Assembly (NCBI GenBank): GCA_937960595.1
Contig: CALGPL010000003.1
Span: 1-63,935, forward strand
Direction: 5' to 3'
Source: an uncultured Anaerolineales bacterium
Lineage (GTDB): Bacteria > Chloroflexota > Anaerolineae > Anaerolineales > Villigracilaceae
Length of the DNA stretch: 63,935 bases
Positions 17,996 to 25,609 of the stretch are shown here, piece by piece (the first letter of the stretch is position 1; every line of letters starts with the position of its first letter). The position numbers and the translations under genes are program-made. The notes under the pieces are model-generated. The model saw only the letters and a program-made list of their open reading frames with translations, was not told where the DNA came from and ran no database searches.

Positions 17996-19105
17996 TTACG
18001 TCTCCAGCACGCCTTCGTTCACGTAGCGGGTCAACTCGCCGACGCTCAGGTTGTCAATGCCGAGTTTCTCCAGCGTGCGGCCGCGCCGCCAGTAGTCGGT
18101 GCGGTGGATGATGGAGGCCAGGCGGATGATGCTGTCCATGCCGCGCACCGAGACGCCGTAGCGCTGACCCAGGGCGGCGATCGGCACCAGGCTCATCGGC
18201 ACATCCTCGAAGATGTAGCGGTGGTTGAGCGTGGGCGGGGCCTTGATGCCGTAGTAGCCCGGCTGGTTGTGGATGGCTTCGTGCAGGTCTTCGCCGGTGG
18301 TGTCGTAGGCCAGTTTCAGCCATTCGAGGGCGGTGCGGGCGCGGATGCCCAGCGAGGAGGCCACCGTCACCCGCTCGCGGTCGAGGGCCTCCAGGACGCG
18401 CGCCACCGAGGGCGTCACGCCGTCAATGTAGAACTGGTAATCGCCGTGCGTGGCCTCGATCCAGCCGGAATTGAGGATGGTCAGCGCCGGGTGGAAGATG
18501 GCGCCCATGTTGTTCAGGCCGGTCTGCAGGACGTTGCCGCCGTCAATGTATTGCGGGTAGGCCGGCTGGATGGCCGCGAGCACCTGCTCGGTGCGGGTGG
18601 CCGGCAGCGCCGCCAGCGGCACGGCCTCCTTGACGCGGAAGATGCGCGCCTCGGCCGGGCCGTCGGAGCGGCTGGCGTAGATGAAAGTCTCGGCCTCGGC
18701 GATGGTCACGTCGGCCTGGCAGCCTTCGTCGCGCAGAACTTTGGCGAATTCGATGGCGCCGCACGTCCGGCCGGGGTGCAAGAGGATGATTTGTCCCTTC
18801 TTCAGGTGGCGGGCGACGCCTTTGGCCACGTCCGCATGGGCCGAGGAGGGGACGACGACCATGATGACTTGAGCGTTCTTGACCGCCTCGCCGTAGTCGG
18901 AGGTGGCTTTTGCCAATTTGCCGAAGCCGTGCGGCACGCCCTCGGCGCCTTCCAGTTCAATGCCGCCGCGTTTCTTGAGGATGGCGATGTGGTCGGGGGT
19001 GCGGTTGAAGAGGGTCACCTTGAAGCCCATCAGGGCGAGGTGGGCCGCCATGGCCTTGCCGCCATGTCCGGCGCCGATGACGGTGTAACGTTCGGGGGTG
19101 GTCAT
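17996..19105 (-). CDS. NAD(P)-dependent opine (octopine/nopaline) dehydrogenase family protein
   Basis: 369 residues, starting at ATG 19105 after AAAGGAGC. The N-terminus is a Rossmann dinucleotide fold (YTVIGAGHGGKAMAAHLALMG, with GxGxxG-type glycines). The C-terminal half carries the all-helical octopine/nopaline dehydrogenase domain, including a His-Pro segment (GAIFHPALTILNSGWIEATH) and PSVARVLEALDRERVTVASSLG. Family members reductively join an amino acid to a 2-oxo acid, or run the reverse reaction; the substrates here cannot be read from sequence. It sits between a B12-binding protein upstream (separated by a repeat element) and a UPF0316 gene downstream. Confidence in the family is high and in the exact reaction low. 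Confidence 0.88.
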   Translation of the reverse strand: MTTPERYTVIGAGHGGKAMAAHLALMGFKVTLFNRTPDHIAILKKRGGIELEGAEGVPHGFGKLAKATSDYGEAVKNAQVIMVVVPSSAHADVAKGVARHLKKGQIILLHPGRTCGAIEFAKVLRDEGCQADVTIAEAETFIYASRSDGPAEARIFRVKEAVPLAALPATRTEQVLAAIQPAYPQYIDGGNVLQTGLNNMGAIFHPALTILNSGWIEATHGDYQFYIDGVTPSVARVLEALDRERVTVASSLGIRARTALEWLKLAYDTTGEDLHEAIHNQPGYYGIKAPPTLNHRYIFEDVPMSLVPIAALGQRYGVSVRGMDSIIRLASIIHRTDYWRRGRTLEKLGIDNLSVGELTRYVNEGVLET

Positions 19106-19124
19106 TTTTTGCTCCTTTCTTGTG

Positions 19125-19322
19125 TTTTAACACAACGGACACAAAGGGAACACCAAGGACACGAATTTTTCTGTTTTTTCTTTCTTTGTGAACCTTTGTG
19201 TACCCTTCGAGTCCTTTGTGTTTTTTAACACGAAGGTCACCAAGGGAACACGAAGGACACGAATCTTTTATTTTTTCTTTCTTGTTGTGAACCTTTGTGT
19301 ACCCTTCGAGTTCTTTGTGTTT
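19125..19322. repeat. Two-copy, palindrome-rich intergenic repeat (CTTTGTGT/ACACGAAGG type)
   Basis: Two adjacent ~100-base units (about 19125-19225 and 19226-19322). Each begins with an ACAC...AAGG motif such as AACACGAAGGACACGAA, has a T-rich centre (TTTTTTCTTTCTT) and ends GAACCTTTGTGTACCCTTCG, the approximate inverse complement of the beginning. Each unit could fold into a long hairpin. The right edge supplies the TAA stop of the B12-binding gene. This type of repeat is common in bacterial metagenomes. I see no transposase here. Confidence 0.75.
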
Positions 19323-21024
19323 AAACGAGACCCAACCGCGCCAGCCGCTCTTTCTCGCTCAGCGGATGGCCGTCCTCGTCCACGGCCAGGCACATCCCGT
19401 TGACGATGCGCGTGCGCACCTGCCCGCGCCCGAAGGGATTGTTCTTCAACTGCGGGGCGTCCATCACGCCCGAAGTGACCGCCCGCGCCAGGGTCGCCGC
19501 GTCGGCCCAGGGGTCCGGTACGCCCGGCGCGGCCAGGGCGCGAATGGCCTCCAGCGTCAGGCGCGCCTCGGCGATGAGTTCCTCCTTGCGCGTCTGGACG
19601 GCCGGGTCACGCCTCATGTCCGGCGCGCCGCGCACGGCGTTCTCGATGGCGCGGCGGCAGATTTTGGCCGCCTCGATGACGTCCTCGGCGGTGGCGGCGT
19701 GATGCGCCTCGGTGTGGCCGACGATGTGGTAGATGTGCGGCTTGAGTGCCATCTGCAGGTAGGCGCTGGCCGCCAGGTGACCGCGCGCCGCATCCGGGTC
19801 GAGCGGGTGCGACAGGAGCCCGATGCGGGTTTGTCTCCAGATGCGGAAGACCTCCTCACCCCATCCCCCCTGCGCCCCCCTTCCCCTCCCCTCGTAGGGG
19901 AGGGGAAGGGGGGATGGGGGGGTAGAGGTGAGGTCCCCAATCATCTCCAGCACGGCCAGCATCTTGGCCAAATCCATCGCGTCCGAAAGCCCCGGCGGGC
20001 TGTTGAACATCATCTGGGCGATGTAGTCGCGCACGCCGAATTTCCAGGCGTTGTAGGCCGAGAGGAACGCGCTGACCACAAAGACGACGTCGGGGGCGTC
20101 GCGCATGCCCCAGTGGTGCGGCTCGTTGAGTTCCACCGGGATGTCGTGTTCGCCGTACCAGGCCATCACCTGCTGATGCTCGCGGATGGAGCCTTCCAGG
20201 TCCCAGGGGCCGCGCCCGTCCATCTGGTTGAACCAGAAGAGCGGGATGGCGCACCAGGCGTTGTGGATCGTCTCGGTCAGCACTTCGGCGTAGCGGATGA
20301 AATCATCGGTGCCGGAATAGGCGCGCAGCAGCGGAAAGTTGCCGCGCCGGGCGGCCTGGTAGAGGGCGCGGAAATCGTCCGGGGTGCGCACCGGCACGCC
20401 GCCGGCCCCGCGTCGGCGCGGGTCTTGGCGCTCCGGGTGGAAGAAATTCTCCTGGGCGTCCTGGTCGGTGCCGAGCGAGATGACGTCTAAGACGCGCGCC
20501 TCGGCGATTTGCTCGATGCCGGCAAGGGTCGCTTCCATCGTGGGCAGGCCGAAGTGATGACGCAGGATGGGATAGGGAGACTTCCAGCGGATGCGCTCGA
20601 CGGTGGTGGACGGATACGTTTCGGGGCCGGACCCCGAGCCTGCTTCGCCGCGCAGGAAGGCCAGCACGTCCTCGGTCATCTCGCTGCCGTCGAAGACGCG
20701 CTCGAAAAAGCCGAGGCGGGCGGCGCGTTCGGCCACCGGGGGCGTCCCGCCGAAGACGAAGCGCACGCCGCGCCCGTGCAGGTCCGAGGCCGCCTCGGCG
20801 AACTGACCGAGCAGCCGTTCGCCGGTTTCGGGCGTCAGGCGGTACGAGACGCCCACCAGTTCGGCCTGTTCGCGTTCGGCGGCGGCCAGCACTTCTGCGA
20901 TCGGCACCGCCGGGCCGAGGAAGACCGTCCGCCAGCCGGCCTCTTCGGCCAGGCGCAGGAAGTTGGAGATGCCCGCCACGTGGACGCATTCGCCCAGCGC
21001 GGCGGCGACAACGGTTTTGGCCAT
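19321..21024 (-). CDS. Cobalamin (B12)-binding domain protein, possibly mutase-like
   Basis: 567 residues. ATG 21024 follows AAAGGAGA; the longer frame would start at TTG and contain that ribosome site. Residues 1-120 form a B12-binding Rossmann-like fold: GECVHVAGISNFLRLAEEAG corresponds to the DxHxxG region with His15 retained and Cys at the usual Asp position, followed by LVGVSYRLTPETG. The long C-terminal region (LDVISLGTDQDAQENFF, AYSGTDDFIRY, LFWFNQMDGRGPWDL) reminds me of TIM-barrel subunits of B12-dependent mutases such as glutamate mutase, but I am not certain. Residues about 364-391 are encoded by an inserted palindromic repeat. It lies upstream of the opine-dehydrogenase-like gene and may supply its substrate. 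Confidence 0.72.
   Translation of the reverse strand: MAKTVVAAALGECVHVAGISNFLRLAEEAGWRTVFLGPAVPIAEVLAAAEREQAELVGVSYRLTPETGERLLGQFAEAASDLHGRGVRFVFGGTPPVAERAARLGFFERVFDGSEMTEDVLAFLRGEAGSGSGPETYPSTTVERIRWKSPYPILRHHFGLPTMEATLAGIEQIAEARVLDVISLGTDQDAQENFFHPERQDPRRRGAGGVPVRTPDDFRALYQAARRGNFPLLRAYSGTDDFIRYAEVLTETIHNAWCAIPLFWFNQMDGRGPWDLEGSIREHQQVMAWYGEHDIPVELNEPHHWGMRDAPDVVFVVSAFLSAYNAWKFGVRDYIAQMMFNSPPGLSDAMDLAKMLAVLEMIGDLTSTPPSPLPLPYEGRGRGAQGGWGEEVFRIWRQTRIGLLSHPLDPDAARGHLAASAYLQMALKPHIYHIVGHTEAHHAATAEDVIEAAKICRRAIENAVRGAPDMRRDPAVQTRKEELIAEARLTLEAIRALAAPGVPDPWADAATLARAVTSGVMDAPQLKNNPFGRGQVRTRIVNGMCLAVDEDGHPLSEKERLARLGLV
19851..19934. repeat. Palindromic repeat inserted in frame inside the B12-binding gene
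   Basis: Bases 19875-19892 and 19896-19913 form a perfect 18-bp stem of C/T-only against A/G-only strands with a 3-base loop, with further partly matching arms on both sides. The element is a multiple of three, contains no stop in the gene frame, and adds a low-complexity peptide (TPPSPLPLPYEGRGRG) to the protein. Confidence 0.75.
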
Positions 21025-21140
21025 CTTCGTCTCCTTTCTCAACCGATAAAAACGTCGAATCTGTCCTAAGGCTGTGTTGGCGGGGGAACTGCAATCAGTA
21101 TATCATGCTGTGTTGCCGTTATTTGGGCCGTCTTTGCGCT

Positions 21141-22184
21141 TCAACTGTAACCGGCAGCATAACGTCCGTAAATGGGATGCCGCCGAGCCGCCAGATTGAT
21201 CAGCAGGCTGAGCAATTGTCCGTAAGACAGGCCGGCGGCCTGGGCAGCCAGCACCAGGCTGGAGTCGAGGCTCAAGTCGGGATTGTGATTGACATCCACC
21301 ACGTAAAAGACCCCCTCGCGGAAGCGCACGTCCAGGCGGACGTAGTCGCGGCAGTTGGCCGCCCGATAGGTCGAACAAGCGAGGGCCTGCAATTGCTGAT
21401 ATTCCTGAGCGGTCAGGCGGGCCGGAACGATCATCTTGATTTGTTTGGCAAGGGGGTTGTCTTTTTCGAACTTCGATTCGTAGGTACGGATGCGAGCCAG
21501 GGTATCTTCGATCGCCGAGAAATCGATTTCGGCGATCGGCAGCAGATGCAAAGTCTCGTTGCCGATCAAGGTGACGGTCAATTCGCGGCCGCGGATGAAC
21601 TCTTCTACCAGGGCTGGCTGATCGAATCTGCGGGTCACGCTTTCGATTTGCTCCGTCAATCTTTCCGGCGTGCTGACGACTGCCTGCCGGTCGATCCCCA
21701 AACTTCCGTGTTCGCGAACCGGTTTGACAATGGCGGGAAAACAATGCCAGCCGTTGGTGGACAGGGTGTCATAGATGGCCCACGAGGGGAGCGGAATGCC
21801 TTGCTTGGTTAGCAGGACCTTGATGTCTCGTTTATCGGCAGTCAGGGCGTTCGAATCGGCGCCGGTAAAGGTGTAGCCATGCTGCTCAAGAGTGGCGGCC
21901 ACCAGAGCCTCGCTGCCGCGCAGGCCGGGGATTTCTTCGCACCAGTTGAAGACGATATATCGGGTCGGGTCAAAAGGGGTCAGGAGGCTCTCTAAATCGG
22001 GGCGAGTGACGATGGCGACTCGCACGGGATGACCGATGTGTTCGAGTTCGGCGGCCGCCAGGTCGGCCAGGGCGCGCGCTTGCCGAATATCCTCTTCTGA
22101 CCAAACAGGATCGATATTGTAGAGAAGCACAACGGGCAAGTCGGTGCGTAGACTCTCGAGGTGGATCGACGGGATCGTGTTCAT
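21141..22184 (-). CDS. ATP-grasp ligase, D-alanine-D-alanine ligase-like
   Basis: 347 residues from ATG 22184; the longer frame would start at a GTG inside the preceding gene. The fold order is that of ATP-grasp ligases: an N-terminal segment (LPVVLLYNIDPVWSEEDI), a central ATP-binding region (WHCFPAIVKPVREHGSLGID, PALVEEFIRGRELTVTLIG) and a C-terminal metal/ATP site (YVRLDVRFREGVFYVVDVNHNPDLS). The family joins a carboxylate to an amine through an acyl phosphate. The N-terminus (FNWCEEIPGLRGSEALVAATLE) resembles Ddl-like proteins outside peptidoglycan synthesis, so a cell-wall role is not assured. It is the last gene of the ion-transport operon, 17 bases after the CaCA exchanger. Confidence 0.82.
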   Translation of the reverse strand: MNTIPSIHLESLRTDLPVVLLYNIDPVWSEEDIRQARALADLAAAELEHIGHPVRVAIVTRPDLESLLTPFDPTRYIVFNWCEEIPGLRGSEALVAATLEQHGYTFTGADSNALTADKRDIKVLLTKQGIPLPSWAIYDTLSTNGWHCFPAIVKPVREHGSLGIDRQAVVSTPERLTEQIESVTRRFDQPALVEEFIRGRELTVTLIGNETLHLLPIAEIDFSAIEDTLARIRTYESKFEKDNPLAKQIKMIVPARLTAQEYQQLQALACSTYRAANCRDYVRLDVRFREGVFYVVDVNHNPDLSLDSSLVLAAQAAGLSYGQLLSLLINLAARRHPIYGRYAAGYS

Positions 22185-22201
22185 CGCGGCGGAGTGTTTG
22201 A

Positions 22202-23191
22202 TTAAGGCGCAGCGCCGCGGCTGTAGAGGAACCACATGCCGCCGAAATAGACCAGGAGCAGCAGCAAGGTGTCGATCTCCACGAAACCGAGGCGCCGTTC
22301 CAGCCGGGCCAGGTTGCCGATCAGCCCCATGCCGGTCATGATGAGGCCGAGCAAGCCGACCAGCACGAAGGCCGGGTCCACCGCGCTCAAGAAGCGGCCC
22401 TGCAGGTAGAATAGGTCGGTCAGCCCCAGGGCAGCCATGTTGAACAGGTTGCTGCCGAAGAGGTTGCCGATGGCCATGTCGTCGGCGCCGAATTTGGCGG
22501 CCGCGATGGTGGTGACCAGTTCGGGCAGCGAGGTGACCAGGGCGACCAGCGCCGTGCCGATGAAAGTCGTCCCCAGGCCGGTCAGGTCGGCGATGCGCAC
22601 GCTGCTCGCGACCATCAGCGGGGTGATGATGATCAGCGCCGCAGCAGCCAGGCCAAAGCCGATGAGCGCTTTGCGCAGGCTGGGCAGTCCCGGCGGCAAA
22701 TCCTGCTCTTCTGTTGGGGGAGAAACGCTCATGGGGTTGTACTGAATCAAACGAATCGAGGCCACATAGACCAGCAGGAGAGTCAGGCTGTCGGCGCCCA
22801 CCCAGCCGATATGCAGGTCAAGATCGGCCAGGATGAAGAAGGCGGCCAAGCCGATCATGAACATGGCCAAACTTCCCGAAAGGGCGTGTTTGAAGGCCGC
22901 CTTGCGCAGCAAGCGGTGTTTGTAATGGACAAGATCGAGCACGGCCAACAGGAGCATGTTGAACATGTTGCTGCCCAACAGGTTGCCGGCGGCCAGGTTC
23001 GGTTCACCCTGATAGACGGCGCTGATGGTGGTCAGCACCTCGGGCAGGGAGGTCACGCCTGCCAACAGGAGCGTGCCGACGAACATCCCGCCTAGCCGGG
23101 TGCGGATGGCGATGACGTCGCCGTACTTGGCCAGTTGGGTGGCGGCGTAGACGATGACGGCCGATGTGACGATGAACTGCACCCAGACCAT
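22202..23191 (-). CDS. Sodium/calcium exchanger (CaCA) family membrane protein
   Basis: 329 residues with about ten hydrophobic segments. Both alpha-repeats typical of the CaCA family are present: GVTSLPEVLTTISAVYQG with NLLGSNMFNM (about 44-85), and ALVTSLPELVTTIAAAKFG with NLFGSNLFNM (about 212-255). The acidic Glu residues that bind cations are kept in both. It should exchange a divalent cation such as Ca2+ for Na+ or H+ at the membrane. The ATG at 23191 follows GGAGG and lies 2 bases after the PII-like gene, so regulation by that small protein is a reasonable inference. Confidence 0.9.
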   Translation of the reverse strand: MVWVQFIVTSAVIVYAATQLAKYGDVIAIRTRLGGMFVGTLLLAGVTSLPEVLTTISAVYQGEPNLAAGNLLGSNMFNMLLLAVLDLVHYKHRLLRKAAFKHALSGSLAMFMIGLAAFFILADLDLHIGWVGADSLTLLLVYVASIRLIQYNPMSVSPPTEEQDLPPGLPSLRKALIGFGLAAAALIIITPLMVASSVRIADLTGLGTTFIGTALVALVTSLPELVTTIAAAKFGADDMAIGNLFGSNLFNMAALGLTDLFYLQGRFLSAVDPAFVLVGLLGLIMTGMGLIGNLARLERRLGFVEIDTLLLLLVYFGGMWFLYSRGAAP

Positions 23192-23193
23192 CG

Positions 23194-23532
23194 TCAGCCC
23201 TCCTGCGGCGGCAGCCCTTTGACCGTCGTCAGCGGCCAGGCGGCCAAGACGCCCGTATTCGGCCCGTCCAGGTCGCCGGTCACGCTTTCGGTCGCTTGCA
23301 GGCAGGCGTCCACCTGCGCCTGACTCTCGACGATCGCCAGCAGGGTGAGATGGCCCTCCTCTTCGTTGCCCTGGGCCTGGAAGAAGTAACGCATCGGAAT
23401 CAGCCGCTTGAGACGCCGGTGGATGCCGGTGCTTTCGATAATGGTCGCCCCGCGGATGCCGGCTGCCTCCCAGGCTTGCAGGACGGCATCCAGTTGGTCG
23501 GGGTTATCCAGGACGAGCAAGACCATAAACAT
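23194..23532 (-). CDS. Small PII-like (GlnB-fold) protein
   Basis: 112 residues. The N-terminal MFMVLLVLDNPDQLDAVLQAWEAAG followed by GATIIESTG is the pattern of small PII-like ferredoxin-fold proteins (beta-alpha-beta, 'V-D...L..VL.AW...G..GATI..STG'). The second half (EEEGHLTLLAIVESQAQVDACLQATESVTG) supplies the second repeat. Such proteins are usually trimers that bind nucleotides or bicarbonate-type ligands and regulate a neighbouring transporter. Its position between a permease (16-base gap) and a CaCA exchanger (2-base gap) supports that role. No T-loop Tyr is apparent, so classical nitrogen signalling is unlikely. Confidence 0.75.
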   Translation of the reverse strand: MFMVLLVLDNPDQLDAVLQAWEAAGIRGATIIESTGIHRRLKRLIPMRYFFQAQGNEEEGHLTLLAIVESQAQVDACLQATESVTGDLDGPNTGVLAAWPLTTVKGLPPQEG

Positions 23533-23548
23533 GGTTTCCTCCTTCTGC

Positions 23549-24841
23549 TCAGCGCAGGTACAGTGGATAGGCCAGGATGTACAGCAGCGAAGCCGCGGCG
23601 CAGGTGGCCAGCATGACCGGCAGTCCGCGCTTGTTCCAGAGTTTAGCGGTGATGGGGGTGTGCGTCTTTTCGGAAAGCGTGGCGACGACGATGTTGGCCG
23701 TCGAGCCGATAATGGTGCCGTTGCCGCCGAAGCCGGCCCCGAAGGCCAACGCCCACCACAGGGGAGCGGTCGGGATGCCGTCCGCGCCCAGGCCGAGGAT
23801 GACCGGAATCATGGCAATCGTGATGGGGACGTTATCCACCACCGCCGAGAGTCCGGCCACGACCCAAATGATCAACACGCCGAACAGGGCGGGCGGCAAC
23901 TGGTCGATGGTCTCGATCAGGCGGATGACGGAGGTCAGGGCGCCGGAGGCTTGCAATCCGCCGACCATTACGAACAGGGCAGCGAAGAAGAGCAACACGC
24001 TCCACTCGATGCGTTCTAGCATTTTCTTGACATCTGGCTTCACCCAGACGAGCGCCAGCGCCGCCGCGCTCAGGGCCACGAAGGCCGGGCTGATTTCCAG
24101 CAGGTGTTCAACGAAAAAGAACAGGATGGCCGCCCCCAGGACGATCAGCACCCGCCTGGCCGTCTGGCGGTCGTTGAGCGCCTCCGCCGGGTTCAATTGC
24201 ATGATGGCTTTGATTTTCTTTGGCCGAACGGCCAGTTCGCGTCGGAAGAGAAAGCGCAACAGGAACAAAGCCACCACCCAGGCCGCCACCACAATGGGCA
24301 TGGCGTAGAGGATGAAATCCAGGAACGAAAGCCCGGCGGCCGAGCCGATGAGCACGTTGGGCGGGTCGCCGACCAGGGTCGCCACGCCACCCGTGTCCGA
24401 GAGGATGGCCTCGGTCATCAACAACGGGGCCGGGTTGATGCCCAGGATCTCGCTGATGAGAATCGTGATCGGCGCAATCAACACCACGGTAGTGACGTTA
24501 TCGAGGAACATCGAGACGAGCGTGGTCACCGTGCCGAGCAGGATGAGCAGGCGCACCGGCTTGCCCTTCGACATCCTGCCGGCCCAGACGGCCAGGTACT
24601 GGAAGAAGCCGGTCGGCTCCAGCAAGGAGACCAGAATCATCATGCCGAGCAGCAAGCCGAGGGTGTTGAAGTCGATCGCGGCGATGGCTTCGCTCTCGGA
24701 GTAGAAGCCGAGAATCCGGCCCAGGAGGACCATCAGCGCCGCGCCGGCCACGCCGACGATGGTGCGGTGGAGTTTCTCGGTGAAAATCAGCACCAGGCTG
24801 ATGAGGAAGACGATGGCAGCGAGGAGGGCGGGGAGGTTCAT
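23549..24841 (-). CDS. ArsB/NhaD-type ion transporter permease
   Basis: 430 residues, about 11-12 membrane helices. ATG 24841 overlaps the stop of the CBS gene as ATGA, so translation is coupled; I prefer it to ATG 24862, which has no ribosome site. Typical IT-superfamily segments are LLGMMILVSLLEPTGFFQ, SMFLDNVTTVVLIAPITI, ILSDTGGVATLVGDPPNVLIGS and the second-half repeat VDNVPITIAMIPVI with GAGFGGNGTIIGSTANI. It probably moves an anion or exchanges Na+/H+ across the membrane. Substrate (arsenite, Na+, dicarboxylate or other) cannot be told from sequence. No arsR or arsC lies nearby, so arsenic resistance is not specifically supported. Confidence 0.88.
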   Translation of the reverse strand: MNLPALLAAIVFLISLVLIFTEKLHRTIVGVAGAALMVLLGRILGFYSESEAIAAIDFNTLGLLLGMMILVSLLEPTGFFQYLAVWAGRMSKGKPVRLLILLGTVTTLVSMFLDNVTTVVLIAPITILISEILGINPAPLLMTEAILSDTGGVATLVGDPPNVLIGSAAGLSFLDFILYAMPIVVAAWVVALFLLRFLFRRELAVRPKKIKAIMQLNPAEALNDRQTARRVLIVLGAAILFFFVEHLLEISPAFVALSAAALALVWVKPDVKKMLERIEWSVLLFFAALFVMVGGLQASGALTSVIRLIETIDQLPPALFGVLIIWVVAGLSAVVDNVPITIAMIPVILGLGADGIPTAPLWWALAFGAGFGGNGTIIGSTANIVVATLSEKTHTPITAKLWNKRGLPVMLATCAAASLLYILAYPLYLR

Positions 24842-25302
24842 TTTTTGTCTTTGGAAGACCATAGGGAAAGGACGGCCGCGCCGATGTCGACGCGCGAAAC
24901 GACCCCGACCAGTTTGCCGGAGGCGTCTACAACCGGCAGGTCGTAGAGATTATCCTGGAGCATGCGCGCATAGGCGCGCAGCAGACCGCTGGTCTCTTCG
25001 ATGGCCTGGATGGGTTTCATGAGCGTCGTTACCGGCTGGAGCAGCAACTGGCGGCTGGGACGGGTGGTCTCCACCGCGCCGAAATCGTGGACGAAATCCA
25101 GGTCCTGCACCAGGTGAACGAAGTCGGGCAGTTCCAGCGTGAGCAGGTCGCCCATGCGGATGACGCCGATCGGCTTGCCGCTTTCGTCCACCACCGGCAG
25201 GATGCCGACGTGCCGCTCGACGAAGACGGTCGCCGCCTCCAGAATCGTGGTCGTAGAGGGGACGGAAACAACGTTCGATTTCATGCAATCGCGGATCACC
25301 AT
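24838..25302 (-). CDS. Tandem CBS-domain protein
   Basis: 154 residues, a stand-alone CBS pair. CBS1 covers about 6-60 (MKSNVVSVPSTTTILEAATVF; ILPVVDESGKPIGVIRMGDLL) and CBS2 about 94-145 (LMKPIQAIEETSGLLRAYARM; DLPVVDASGKLVGVVSRVDI). Such pairs bind adenine nucleotides and regulate enzymes or transporters. ATG 25302 follows AAAAGGAG. It is the first gene of the operon and its stop overlaps the permease start (ATGA), so it is likely a regulatory partner for that transporter. Confidence 0.93.
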   Translation of the reverse strand: MVIRDCMKSNVVSVPSTTTILEAATVFVERHVGILPVVDESGKPIGVIRMGDLLTLELPDFVHLVQDLDFVHDFGAVETTRPSRQLLLQPVTTLMKPIQAIEETSGLLRAYARMLQDNLYDLPVVDASGKLVGVVSRVDIGAAVLSLWSSKDKK

Positions 25303-25453
25303 GGAAACTCCTTTTACGGGTGCAGCCTTTGTCTGGCTGGGAAGGCCAGCGGGAAAATTGGTTTCTGTCTCCTCTTTGTGGCAAGAAAGGCCTGCGGGGT
25401 TATTTTATCTGATATTGGGGGCAAAATATCATCCAAACGGCAAAGTGCCGGAA

Positions 25454-25484
25454 AACAACAATCCCCTTTGGGGGGATTGTTGTT
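25454..25484 (-). terminator. Strong intrinsic terminator after tRNA-Lys
   Basis: 13-bp perfect stem (25454-25466 with 25472-25484), 5-base loop. On the minus strand the stem ends in TT and is followed by TT, giving a short T-tract. It begins 3 bases after the tRNA 3' end. Confidence 0.8.
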
Positions 25485-25487
25485 GTG

Positions 25488-25561
25488 TGACCGACCAGGG
25501 ACTCGAACCCTGAACCAACTGATTAAGAGTCAGCTGCTCTGCCGTATTGAGCTAGTCGGCC
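25488..25561 (-). tRNA. tRNA-Lys (anticodon CTT)
   Basis: 74 bases without an encoded CCA. The acceptor stem GGCCGAC pairs with GTCGGTC (one G-T pair), discriminator A. The D-arm contains AGCTCAATACGGCAGAGCA. The anticodon stem GCTGA/TCAGT encloses loop CTCTTAA (anticodon CTT). The T-arm has GGTTCGAGTCC. Flanked by a consensus promoter and a terminator. Confidence 0.97.
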
Positions 25562-25573
25562 TCGCGGACGGGG

Positions 25574-25601
25574 ATTATACCCCAAAGAAGAGAGGTGTCA
25601 A
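25574..25601 (-). promoter_or_regulatory. Consensus sigma-70-type promoter of tRNA-Lys
   Basis: On the minus strand TTGACA (25601-25596) and TATAAT (25579-25574) are separated by 16 bases. Both boxes match the consensus exactly. The tRNA 5' end is 12 bases past the -10. Confidence 0.85.
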
Positions 25602-25609
25602 TAACAGGG

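Noticed and set aside
19125-19322. CRISPR array
   Set aside because: Only two units, internally inverted, with no spacers of uniform length and no cas genes nearby.
21025-21042. Upstream TTG start for the B12-binding gene
   Set aside because: The ribosome site AAAGGAGA lies inside those codons, so ATG 21024 is preferred.
23549-24841. Arsenic-resistance locus
   Set aside because: The permease belongs to a broad superfamily and no arsR, arsC or arsA is present in the window.
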